From the NCBI GenBank assembly GCA_029215795.1, contig JARDYH010000003.1, positions 14,769,001 through 14,833,000 on the forward strand: a stretch of DNA of 64,000 nt. The letters run 5' to 3'. Both the position numbers and the translations under genes were made by a program. Shown here one piece after another: positions 31,735-41,262 of the stretch. The notes under the pieces are model-generated. The model was given only the letters and a program-made list of their open reading frames with translations, was not told the DNA's origin and made no database searches. Origin of the DNA: Anniella stebbinsi. Lineage: Eukaryota; Chordata; Lepidosauria; Squamata; Anniellidae. Numbering within the stretch: the stretch's first letter is position 1; every line of letters starts with the position of its first letter.

Positions 31735-32586
31735 TAGGCTGTCCAGATGGCTTGGGATTTCCCGGTCCTAACCGGGAATCCAGGGGCGAACCGGCCCAAC
31801 CGGGGGGTGGGGGGGCAAACCGGGGGGGGCGGGGGATCACGCGGCAGTGGCAGCAAGCAAGGAGCGGCGGTAGACCCGGCGGCAGTGGCGGCGGAGGAGC
31901 CCGGGAAGCGGCTGCCCCAGCAGGTAAGTGCCCTCCCTTGCGCCTCACGCTCCTTACCCGCAGGGGCGTCCGCTTCCCTCCGGTGCTCGAATCTTCTGAG
32001 AAACAGGCTTCACGGCCTGTCCCTCAGTAGCACGCCGGGTGATGACGTCATCACCTGGCGCAATACTGAGAGACAGGCCGTGAAGCCTGTTTCTCAGTAG
32101 ATTCGAACACCGGAGGGAAGCGGGTAAGGAGCGCGAGGCGCAGGGCACTTACCTGCTGGGGCGGCCAGGTCCGCTGCCGCGCCGCCGCCGGGTCCGCTGC
32201 CGCGCCGCCGCCGCCGGGTCCGCTGCCGCGCCGCCGCCACCGCCGCCGGGTCCCCCTTCGGCTCGTAAGGCCAGCGGCCGCGCGGAAGAGGCAGGGGAGG
32301 GCCGATCACGTCACTTCCGGATCCGGCCCTCCCCTGCCTCTTCCACGCGGCCGCTGGCCTTACGAGCCGGCGGGGGACCCAGCGGCGGTGGCAGCAGCAG
32401 AAGAGAACCCACCCCGGTAAGTCTGGGCTGATGTTTTTTGGGGGTGGGTGGCTTGGTGGGGGGGTTGTTTTGGATGGGGGGGTGGCTTGGGGGGGTTGTT
32501 TTGGGGGGTGGCTTGGTGGGGGGGTTGTTTTGGGTGGGGGGGCAGGGGGGGACCGGGATTTTTATTTTTAAAATCTGGTCACCCTA
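31735..32586. mobile_element. element D: GC-rich hAT-like transposon inside L2 copy 2
   Basis: 852 bp with a perfect 8-bp duplication GACCACTC (31727-31734 and 32587-32594). It starts TAGGCTGTCCAGATGG and ends 'aaatctggtcaccCTA'. It contains a hairpin centred on a consensus CRE, TGACGTCA, at 32043-32050; a run of 'ggtccgctgccgcgccgccg' units at 32168-32250; a hairpin of about 130 bp centred on 'cggatccg' near 32320; and a G-rich minisatellite at 32430-32560. No transposase frame. Confidence 0.85.
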
Positions 32587-32594
32587 GACCACTC

Positions 32595-33690
32595 CCTCTT
32601 GCAAAGAGGTATTAATCACTTCCCTGGCCCAGCCAGTTGTTCCATCCCTGCTAGCTTTTATTAGCCAAGAGGGGCAAGGATCCAATATGGAAGTGGTTGC
32701 ACGAACCTGTCCAAGCACCTTGTCAACCTCCTCGAGCTGCACCAACTGAAACTCATCCAAGAAAGCAGGACAAGCCTGTGCTCTGGATACCTCACTAGAT
32801 TCACCTGCTATAACACTGGAGTCTAAGTCCTGACGGATGCCAGAGATTTTATTCTGGAAGTGCCCAGCAAATGTATTACAGCGGGCCTCAGATGGTTCTA
32901 CCATGTCCTTGAGGCCAGCATGTAAAAGCCCCCGGACAACTCTGAAAAGCTCCGCTGGGCGGCAGGTTGATGATTGAATAGTGGCAGCAAAGTATTGTTT
33001 TTTTGCTGCCCTCACTGCCCCTGAATACAGCTTACCATAAGCACTTACCAGTGTTTGATTGCATCCATCAGGAGTTCGTCTCCATCTGCCCTCAAGCCGT
33101 CTCCTGTTTTGTTTCATCACTCTCAGCTCCAGGGTATACCATGGAGCCATAGGAGCTCTACACAGGAGAGGGCGCTCAGGAGCAATCGTGTCAACTGCCC
33201 GGGTCATTTCTGCATTCCACAGATCAACCAGGGTTTTGACATGAGAGCCAGCCCTATCAGCCGGAAAACTCCCCAGAGCCCTCTGGAAACCATCTGGATC
33301 CATTAGCCTCCGGGGGTGGACCATCTTAATGGGTCCCCCACCCTTGCAGAGGGGAAAAGCCGCTGTAAATCTAAACCTCAGCAGGTGGTGATCTGACCAT
33401 GACAGAGGGGTTGATGTAAAGTCCCCCACTTTCAGATCCCCATCTCCATGTCCAGTTGAAAAAAACAGGTCTAGAGTGTGCCCTGCTACATGCGTTGGGC
33501 CGATGGCATGTTGGGACAGTCCCATGGTTGTCATGGAGACCATGAAATCCTGAGCTGACCCAGATAAAGTGCCCTCGGCGTGAATGTTGACATCCCCCAG
33601 AACCAAGAGTCTGGGGGACCTCAACAGTACACCAGAGACCACCTCTGTCAGCTCAGCTTTGTATCTTTGGATACAGAGTAATCTGTATCC
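32595..33690 (-). pseudogene. L2 copy 2: endonuclease and RT N-terminal part
   Basis: The minus-strand frame 33711-32584 is open throughout. It holds the APE-type endonuclease motifs GDVNIH and WSDHHLLRF, then 'APWYTLELRVMKQNRRRLEG', then the RT N-terminal region with 'ELFRVVRGLLHAG' and 'CPSWLIKASRDGT'. It is longer at the 5' side than copy 1 and lacks copy 1's stop codon, but element D ends it before the RT core. Confidence 0.87.
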
Positions 33691-33732
33691 AAAGAACACA
33701 GACTGACCCATCTACCTACTAACTTTTCCGTA

Positions 33733-33791
33733 TTATTTTATTATTTTATTTATTTATTTAATAGATTTATATACCACTGTCCGTATGTTTA
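33733..33791 (-). repeat. L2-type 3' tail fragment
   Basis: 'atttatttatttaatagatt', then 'tatataccactgtccg', which is the ATTT tail and first bases of a minus-strand L2 3' end. Confidence 0.55.
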
Positions 33792-34291
33792 AAAATGTCT
33801 AAGCAGTATGATCTGCTGCCTATCTTTTGGATTATACCTTGACTGGGTCTTCAATACAAGAACCCTGTTTTTGTGCTACTCAAAATACAACACCCCTATG
33901 AGCAACGCCCTTCAGTGGTTTCTTAGCTTAAAACAGCAGGTGCACAACCTTTTTGTTCCCAAGGGGCACGTGTAATTCTACCTGAGGAGCCACATTCACA
34001 AACATACACACGAACCAGCGATGCTCATATAGATCTTCCAAGAATGGGATGATCATGGTGCAGTCTACAGGAAATTGGTGCATGGGAGGGGGGGAGGAAT
34101 TCCATGACAAGGGGCTCTCAGGATGTTGGGGGTGGGGTTACAGAAGGCCTGGGAGTTCAGGTTGTGTATCCCTGGCTTAAAAAGGCAGTGTCTGCATAAA
34201 AAAAGAAGAATGAAATTAAACTGAAATTGAAACATGGAAAAAAAGAGACACAGTCTGAACATTCCAAATGGGAAACTTCCAGAAAACTGTC
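33792..34291. other. no recognised feature
   Basis: No supported gene or repeat was seen. Confidence 0.45.
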
Positions 34292-34294
34292 TGA

Positions 34295-34613
34295 GAATGT
34301 CATCAGAAGGTAGGGGGGGGGATTGCAGTTCCCTACCATCACTCCTTCCCTGGAGAAGAAAGAGGAAGTAAACAAAGACCATGTGGCCCATTCAGGGGCC
34401 ATTTTTATCGTGTCACTTTTCCTGCACACAGCAGGAAATGGAGGCACATTCCATTTCCTCAAATAATAAAAAAAGTCAGATTAAAAGGTGTCCATTTTGT
34501 GATGGAAAAAAAGCAAGAAGGAGCAGGAGGCACACAGGAGGTGGACGGCGGCTGTTGTTTGTATTTGCTGTTGTTCCCCGCCTCGATCCAAACGGAGAGG
34601 CGGGTAAGAAATA

Positions 34614-34646
<33 letters not shown>

Positions 34647-34713
34647 ATTATGCACAAAAAACCGTGAGTGGGCACTAGCAAGCATGCAATAAAATGCTTG
34701 TCTGATGAACCCC
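34295..34713 (+). mobile_element. MITE family H2 with an L2 tail inserted
   Basis: 419 bp flanked by TGA (34292-34294 and 34714-34716). The ends are GAATGTCATCAGAAG and, inverted, GGGGTTCATCAGACAAG. It carries the H2 'agaggaagtaaacaaaga', 'cctgcacacagcaggaaat' and 'gcatgcaataaaatgc' blocks. The excess length over 345-357 bp comes from an L2-type 3' end plus (ATT)n at about 34555-34645. Confidence 0.78.
34555..34645 (+). repeat. L2-type 3' end with (ATT)n tail
   Basis: 'ccccgcctcgatccaaacgg', then 'agaggcgggtaagaaatata', then (ATT)n at 34615-34645. The same text occurs reversed at 53225-53280. Confidence 0.7.
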
Positions 34714-34716
34714 TGA

Positions 34717-35309
34717 ATCCAGTTACACAGGAAGCAGAGATGGTCTCCCTCCTCTTTTTCATCCCTCTCCCCCCCCCCCGACACACACATACTGCTAAAT
34801 CTGCTGCTAAATCTGCCTTGCACTGACGAGTGATCAATTTACATTTCTAAGGTGTTCATTGGTCTTTCCTATTCATTTCCTCATATGCAGTTTAAAATAA
34901 ATAACCATCGCTGCAGAAGCTCCCATTCTGACAAGAGAGAGACCCCTGTCTAAATTTAGTCATCAAGTAAATATGCTCCCAATGGCTGGGAAATTCTCCC
35001 TGACTGATTTCAGACCAAGAAAAAATGAGACAGATTATTGCCATGACGACCACAATCTCATAGCATGCCAAGAATTGGGGTAATGCAAATAAGGTGTCAC
35101 AGTCTCACTCCTCATTCCCCCCCCTTTTTTTAATTGGCATAAATAAATTGTACAAGGATGACCAGGTCACAACCTGGAACTCTGCTTTGTAAATCTCCCA
35201 GCAGAAGAGAGAGGGTTTCCCCAATGTCATGAACTAAGGCTTTTTTTGGACTACATGAGGACCAGACAAGGACTGTAACGGCCCCTGGGTGTGGTTAACG
35301 TGGAGGTGA
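34717..35309. other. no recognised feature
   Basis: No supported gene or repeat was seen beyond a C-run near 34770. Confidence 0.45.
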
Positions 35310-35317
35310 GCTTACCT

Positions 35318-35806
35318 AGGGTGACCATATTTGGGAACCCAAAAAGGAGGACACCCAGGGGCTTCCAGAAAGTGCATCATTCCCACTGCCATTAGCATGG
35401 CGAAAGGGGATGACATGATTTCCGGAAGCCCTGGAAAGCGTACTTTCCCCTCCCCCACCTGCTCCAATCAGGGCCTTTTCTATGATGTCCGGGAATGACA
35501 CGCTTTCCCCTTTAAGGCCCTCGTTGGAGCAGGGGGTGGGGGTAATGACACATCTCCAAAAAGCATGCAATCCCCCTGCCATGCTAATGGTGACCTTAAA
35601 GGGGGGAGCATGTCAATCCAGAACATTAAAGAAAATTACAGAAAACCCCCCCTCACCCAGGATAGAACAAAAATCAGGACAAATCCAAGGAAATCTTGAC
35701 AGTTGGAGCCTATCTACACTAAACTGGTTAATAACCGTTATTGACCGGTTTAAAACTGTTATAAACCGTTTTGAAGCAGTAGCGTAGATAGGCTCTTGGT
35801 CACCCT
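35318..35806. mobile_element. hAT-like element (AGGGTGACCATATTTGG end)
   Basis: 489 bp from 'agggtgaccatatttgg' to 'ttggtcaccct'. Flanking octamers GCTTACCT and AATTACCT agree at six of eight positions, as expected for an old 8-bp duplication. Inside, a 'gcttccagaaagtgc' block recurs in inverse as 'atttccggaagcc'. A small nested foldback element lies near its right end (35707-35797). Confidence 0.72.
35707..35797. repeat. small foldback MITE (AGCCTATCTAC ends)
   Basis: About 90 bp: 'gagcctatctacactaaac' at the left and 'gcgtagataggctc' at the right, with 'ggttaataaccgtt' and 'aaaccgtttt' inner repeats. It interrupts the host element's 'ttggtcaccct' end and has TTGG on both sides. A similar 'gtgtagataggccc' end occurs near 49588. 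Confidence 0.65.
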
Positions 35807-35814
35807 AATTACCT

Positions 35815-36304
35815 GCTCAACTTGTAGTCCACACCTCGGCCCTGCTCTCTAGGTAATGCACTTCAGAGATCCTGAAGCTCTCACAACAGCATATATGTAA
35901 CAGCTGTTACATACATGAGAGGAGACAAACTCCTGAGCAGCCACACACCAGCCTGCCTCAGCTCCAAGGCCTACAGAAAGAGAATAGAACAGAGGCCTGG
36001 TCAAGGCCTCTAGAAAGGAAAGAGAAATGTGCAGGCTCCCCAAAGTAAATATATTTACATGGCTGGCTGGGGAATGCTGGGAATTGTAGGACTTTTTTCC
36101 TGTCTAAACATACATAGGATTGCACCCTAAAAATCATGCCTGTGTTGGGTCCAGGGGAGAGGAGCACAGTGTGGAGGTTCACTGAGTGGACAGGACCCGT
36201 ACAAGTTTCTCCATACATTCTTAATCCTGGCTGCTGAATGCCTGTGCAAAGAGGAAAGTTCTGCTATTTTTCCAGATAATATCCACTGCTGAGCTTTGAC
36301 CAGT
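35815..36304. other. mostly unassigned; one short repeat
   Basis: The segment 36062-36132 belongs to the short 'cataggattgcacc' family (compare 7228-7302). The rest is unassigned. Confidence 0.45.
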
Positions 36305-36312
36305 CTGTAGGG

Positions 36313-36632
36313 TAGGCTGACCAGATAAAATCCAGGTCAGGGTTCATGTAACTTTAACAGTTGTAGAGAAAAGGGAATTTCAGCCAGTGTCATTTGTATG
36401 CAATTAGTTCCTGGTGAAATTCCCTCTTCATCACAACAGGTAAAGTTGCAGGCACTATACTAGAGTGACCAGATACAAAAGAAGGCAGGGCCCCTGCAAC
36501 TTTAACTGTTGTGATGAAGAGGGAATTTCACCAGGAACTAATTGCATACAAATGACACTGGCTGAAATTCCCTTTTCTCTACAACTGTTAAAGTTACATG
36601 AGCCCAGACCTGGATTTTATCTGGTTACCCTA
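36313..36632. mobile_element. hAT-like foldback element, intact
   Basis: 320 bp with a perfect 8-bp duplication CTGTAGGG (36305-36312 and 36633-36640). It starts TAGGCTGACCAGATAAAATC and ends with the near-perfect inverse. The two arms of about 150 bp match each other over almost their whole length ('tcatttgtatgcaattagtt' against 'aactaattgcatacaaatga'), joined by a short spacer near 36465 that repeats the terminal 'gagtgaccagat' motif. Confidence 0.9.
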
Positions 36633-36640
36633 CTGTAGGG

Positions 36641-37142
36641 AGAAGGAGATTTCACTCCTGAAAGTACAGGTGGCCACCTAGAACACTTCTCTATGTCCTT
36701 TTGCTGCTGAAACATGGCCGAGAACACGCTGCCAGCTAATCTGACTTAGAATGGTACAATGAAGTAGAGGCAGAGTCTCTTAAAGCATGTGGAGCCTAGA
36801 CAATATGGCCAGATGCAAAGGAGACCAGAGTTCCTGTACCTTTAATAGCTATGCAGAAGAGAGAATGTTGGTGAATTCAGCTTTTCTTATCCCCCGTGAC
36901 AAACTATATCTGCCAAAATGCAATTATTAAAAGGCACTTGGCGTTCCATCTTCCTTTGTATTTGCATCAATCCAATTATGCAAACCCAATTGCAGACTGT
37001 ATTTATTCCATGTAATTAAAAAACAATAGAGGAAGCCCGATCTCTTGAGTTCTTCCATTAGGCCTTAAGGGACACTTACCTTAAGTAAGTCCCAATGATG
37101 TCACTAACACTTCGTTCTGAGTAAACATGCACAGCCTGGGGC
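36641..37142. other. mostly unassigned; two repeat fragments
   Basis: The segment 36803-36880 is a decayed arm of the GTGACCA foldback family ('ggccagatgcaaaggagacc', 'gttcctgtacctttaa'). The segment 37074-37142 matches the short 'agtaagtcccaatga' repeat. Confidence 0.5.
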
Positions 37143-38492
37143 TAGAAGGGAAATGCCCATAAACTCCTGCCTCTCATCCTTTCAAATTGACAGCAGCCGA
37201 AAAGAGGCGGTTTAAATTCAACTTTGCAAAATGCAATCCTCTTTAAAGTCGGTTAGGAGTTGTACGGCAAGTGACCCACAAAGGACAACTTTCACCCTGG
37301 ACAAATTGACAGATAGAGACACAGTTTGGACAAGGATAGCGGTAATTTGGTATTCACCTGCGGATGCCTCCTCTGTACTTGTTTCCTTGTAAGGAAGACT
37401 GAGGAGAGATTGTCAGACAATAACAGCCGGCAGGCTGGACGGCCCCACGTAGCAGAATTGGCAGCTGTACGCAAGAGGCACCGTTTCAAAACAATTGGGT
37501 GCATGCTGCGCTTTCTTGGAAGCCGGCCGAGGCCTTGGCAACACTGTCAGCGTTCCGCTGCATTTTGCATCCTTAAAGAACCGCGGCACAGAAAGAAACG
37601 AAGGCTCACTTGAAGGGCTTTAAAAGGTGCTTTTGTGCATTGGTACAGCTTGGTGAAAACTGGGCAACAGAACTTTCTGGGAACTGCACAAGAAAATCCT
37701 GAACTACACTGTGGCTGCCATACGCCCGAGGTGCTCCTTAGGGAAGGGCCAAGCTTGACATGATGTCCCATGTGCTAATGGAAGCTTGCAGAGAGCAGCT
37801 TCAGAGTAAGGATTTTTTCATGGGAGCAAGGGAGGAGAAGGTTAAACTTGCTGAGATCCCAAGAATAATCAGTCCCCACCCCCGAGTGGTTGATCTTAGC
37901 ATATTTTAAAATGTGCGTGTCTAGTTTGGCCCATAGTTTGAAAAACTATTTTGGCAAACCCTGACATTCCCTGAAAGCTTATAATGTGTTCCTAAATGCA
38001 AAGTTCACTCGTGGCAGGCAAGCTTCTCCGAAAGTCCTGTCACTGTTGCTAGCAATCTTCCCCTGCAGTGTGCAACTACACAGTTGTGTTAGGAGGGGTG
38101 AGCAGAAGGACAGATTTACTGGTAGACATCTGGGTGATTTGCAGTAGATTTGGCAGAATTTTTTTTTACTCCCAATTGTCTAACAATAGCAACGACTAAC
38201 AGTCTTGCCTCCTCCAAATTATGTTGCTGAAAACGACTGTGTGTGTGGGAAATCAGGAGTCGATTTTTGTGCAAAAGGACCTGTGAGCTTGGTTCTGCTA
38301 CTGATCACAGCTTTCTGGGCTAAGCATGTGCTCAGAGGCACCCTGTTCCTTAATTTTTAGCGCCTGTCTTGTCTGTCTGAGCCACTATTTTGCTCCATCA
38401 GATTCTGATTGGTAGATTGTGGGATTCTAATACAGAAAACAAACCTGAAGTTTCCCCACCCCTGGTGATGGGTTTGTACTTTGTTCTATAGC
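37143..38492. other. no recognised feature
   Basis: About 1.35 kb without a recognisable repeat. A 95-codon frame at 37326-37613 (+) has no family resemblance that I recognise and no gene context, so it is not called as a gene. Confidence 0.4.
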
Positions 38493-38608
38493 AGCCTTAA
38501 CCTGGTGCCCTCCAGGGGAGCTGGATTGCAATGCCCATCATTCCCAGCTAGCATGGCCAATAGTGAGGGGTTATAGAAGTTGTAGTCCAAAGCAACTGGG
38601 GTCTACTT
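38493..38608. repeat. palindromic MITE of the 'tccaacctggtg' family
   Basis: 'cttaacctggtgccctccag' with 'gcccatcattcccagctagc', then 'gaagttgtagtccaaag', which are inverted halves of the family at 6743. Confidence 0.62.
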
Positions 38609-39358
38609 TGTTTTTTTTTTTACTACAAAACTGAGTAATGCCTTGTCACATGACCTGCTCTGACCTATCAACAATACCCAAGATATGTCTTGTAGTTCCT
38701 TCTGTCAGGGTGGAGCCAGGAGCCAGAAGTGAGGAGCCTGTGTTGTGCTGGGAGGCCAAGGAACAAATCAAATTACCTGCAGGAGGACTTTGACCAGGCT
38801 AAGTCCCAGATCAAACCTCAAGCACTTCTTGTCTAGGTTGGAGAGCCCAATGGCCAGCATGGGTTAGTCACGCTTTACGGCCAAGGAAGGTGCTCCAACA
38901 GGGTTGGTGTCAAAGGTAGGCATAGTTGGGCTCCTGCTGATGGTCTGCTCTCCACCAGGGGGCTACTGGCAAGAGCCTCTTGGATTTGCTCCTCCACTTC
39001 ACCATCGTAATCTGCCTGCTCACTTGTCTCTTGCTCTAGCCAAGACAATGCTGGTGGTGAAAAGGAGGATCCGTTGATGCCATAGCCTATTTACTCCCTG
39101 GCTCTCTGCCTGTCAATCAAGCAAATGGTAGCAACGATGAGACAGAGGAGGAAGAGCAAGAGCAGCTAGTGGTGAGAAGAGAGACTTACTGAAGGAGGCC
39201 CCCTATGCCGCCACAGCCTCAAACACCAGGCCTAGACGAGCACACCCCTCTCAGGCTAAGCACCACCACTTAAACACCCGAGAGAAGGGTAAAAGACGCA
39301 CCACTTTTCCCTTATAGCAGAGGGGGAAAGGGTATTAAGGTTATGAAAAAGGTTCTCC
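38609..39358. other. no recognised gene; possibly LTR-element flank
   Basis: Unassigned. It abuts the candidate LTR at 39359 and contains an acidic-codon stretch near 39148-39170, but no frame can be followed. Confidence 0.4.
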
Positions 39359-39793
39359 TGTGAGTATGTTGGCTGAAGGTGTAATGCTATGTGTTTCTTT
39401 ATGAACTAAGAGAGCAGGTTACAAAGCCAAGCTGACACGTGGTTTGTGGTAGCAAAAATAAAAGAAAAAGTTTATTGTTGTTTACAGTTCTTTCAAATTG
39501 ATTTAACACCTGCCTATTCTTAACACTTCTAATAATCTTACTAATAATCCTAAATTCTTATAATCTCTTCACACACTCCTGACTAGAACACACACAGCTA
39601 TCTTCCACCTAACTACCCTCCACCCAACCAACACAATAATCATCTTCAAACCACTCCCTCACACTATATATATACTCCTCCCCCTCCCTTTCCCCGCATC
39701 ATCAGCCACACCCACTCAGTCCAACATTCCGCACTCTCCAGACATACTAAGCCAGATATACTTAGGGAGATGGAAATGTGGGGTATCGTCACA
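39359..39793 (-). mobile_element. candidate LTR of an LTR retrotransposon
   Basis: About 435 bp. On the minus strand it begins TGTGACGATACCCC and has a TATA-like 'gtatatatatagtg' at about 39663-39676 and an AATAAA polyadenylation signal at 39471-39476. It may end 'catactcaca' at 39359. Just upstream in that orientation (39794-39800) is a run of G preceded by purines, as a polypurine tract would be, which suggests a 3' LTR. The far end and any target duplication are uncertain. Confidence 0.5.
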
Positions 39794-40544
39794 CCCCCCC
39801 CTGAAGGGAGTCATGCCCAAGGGCCCTCAAAAAAGTCGCACCTGTGCTTTAAAGTGCAATCCTGACTTGCCACAAGGGGCAGCTACAAACTGAGTCAAGA
39901 GTTCTTGGTTCTAGACTCAGTAGTGCCTGAAAGTCAACAATAGCACACAAGCAAAACCCCCGTCTAACATGCCTGCTGTTCAGGACCTAGCTCAGGACTG
40001 AATCCTGGGAGCTATATAAGTAAATAATATTAAGTAACTCACACATGTTCTCAGTTAGGGTAAAAAGTTCCAAAGATTAGTCTAAAGTTGGCTTCCTAAG
40101 CCTACATTTGATCTAAAATGAGGTTGGCATGTCTTTGAAAAACTCCTGGACACCCTCTGCTCCCGAAAATATCAAAGAGACCCTTTCTAGCAGCTTGGGG
40201 GAATGAGACCCCATTTTTTAAAATAGCATATGTATTCAGAAAGTACTTCATCCACAAATGCCGTGCGGCCACATTGGCAGAGAACACAGCAGGTGTCTTC
40301 TCAGTGGCCTGTACAAAGTTTCTGACATGAAGTAGAATGGAAGCCTTTGTTTCCAGAAATATGGTGGTGGAAGATTTTGAGTGAGTGCCTTTTAATGAAC
40401 ACTCTCTGATTCTTTGCAAGAAGATGTTCGAACTCTTCAAGGGCTTCCATGCAAAAATAATAAATAAAATTTCATTAAAACACATGGCACACAACCAGAG
40501 AGTGTGTCATTATGCCTTCTTTCTTCTGCCTAGATTAGTAAATA
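39794..40544 (-). other. possible internal remnant of the LTR element
   Basis: If 39359-39793 is a 3' LTR, this is its internal side. The minus-strand frame 40494-40102 (130 codons) contains 'SILLHVRNFVQATEKTPAV' and 'NVAARHLWMKYFLNTYAILK'. I do not recognise the family and see no protease, RT or integrase motif. It may be a relic of an element protein or chance. Confidence 0.35.
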
Positions 40545-40660
40545 GAGCACAGAAGTGGAGCCGCAACAAAAAGTTGCAGCGTGGAGTGCTTCCATTCGGT
40601 TCTCCAGCCAGCCACATCTTTTTTTCAGGATACTACATTCCATTCTCCCCTCCCAACAGA
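40545..40660 (+). repeat. low-copy repeat shared with 48470
   Basis: 'gcaacaaaaagttgcagcgt' and 'ggagtgcttcc.ttc.g..t' followed by 'ccagccag' match 48468-48560 in the same orientation. The family is not recognised. Confidence 0.55.
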
Positions 40661-41007
40661 AACGCAGCATAATGTGGCTACTGAGTATGCCCAGTCTTCA
40701 TTGGGCTGGTTTGGGGGGGGATTGGGTTTGTTTGTTTTTCCCCACCTAGTTCCGTCCCCCGCCCTTGCAGCAAACCAAAGGATGTTGACGCATCTCTCAG
40801 TGGCCTCATTTTGACAGCCATCATAATCCAGCACCTGAGTTTGCTATTAGTATAGAAACCTCCTCAATGCCCCACCATTGAACACATCTTTGGAAGGCTT
40901 GCTGCGATATGCCCAGTGGTGGTGATGTATGCTTGAGAGAATGGATTTTTTTATGACTGGTTCTGCATAAGCAAACTGTCATCCAGGACTAGACGGTTAT
41001 CCTTTCC
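40661..41007. other. no recognised feature
   Basis: No supported gene or repeat was seen. Confidence 0.4.
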
Positions 41008-41262
41008 TGGAGCCAGTATGGTGCAGTGGTTAGAGTGTTGGACTGGGACTTAGGAGATCCCGTTCTAGTCCCCACTTAGCTATGAAGCTCACTGGGTGAC
41101 TTAGGGATAGCCACTGACTCTCAACCTAGCCCACCTCACAGGGTTGTTGAGTGGATAAAATGGAGAGGAGGCAGACCATGTATGCTGCCTTGGGTTTCTT
41201 GCAAGAGGAAAAAAAGGCAGGATATAAATATAATAAATAAAATAAATAAATATTGCATGTAT
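41008..41262 (+). mobile_element. tRNA-derived SINE
   Basis: 'gagccagtatggtgcagtgg' head, a shortened B-box region 'cccgttctagtcccc', the usual body, 'cttgggtttcttgcaagagg', and an AATAAA-rich tail. Confidence 0.88.

Larger units (their letters stand above)
25066..33690 (-). mobile_element. L2-type LINE copy 2, split by four insertions
   Basis: One minus-strand L2, about 2.7 kb after the insertions are set aside, the same size as copy 1. Its pieces are 25066-25213 (3' tail and UTR), 26754-26852, 27209-27798, 30922-31734 and 32587-33690 (endonuclease side). The breaks hold element C, an H1 MITE, a 3.1-kb hAT-like element and element D. Each boundary carries a duplicated target of the expected size. 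The 5' edge near 33690 is approximate. Confidence 0.87.

Noticed and set aside
37326..37613. 95-codon frame as a host exon
   Set aside because: No recognisable domain, no convincing splice sites, and the length is compatible with chance.
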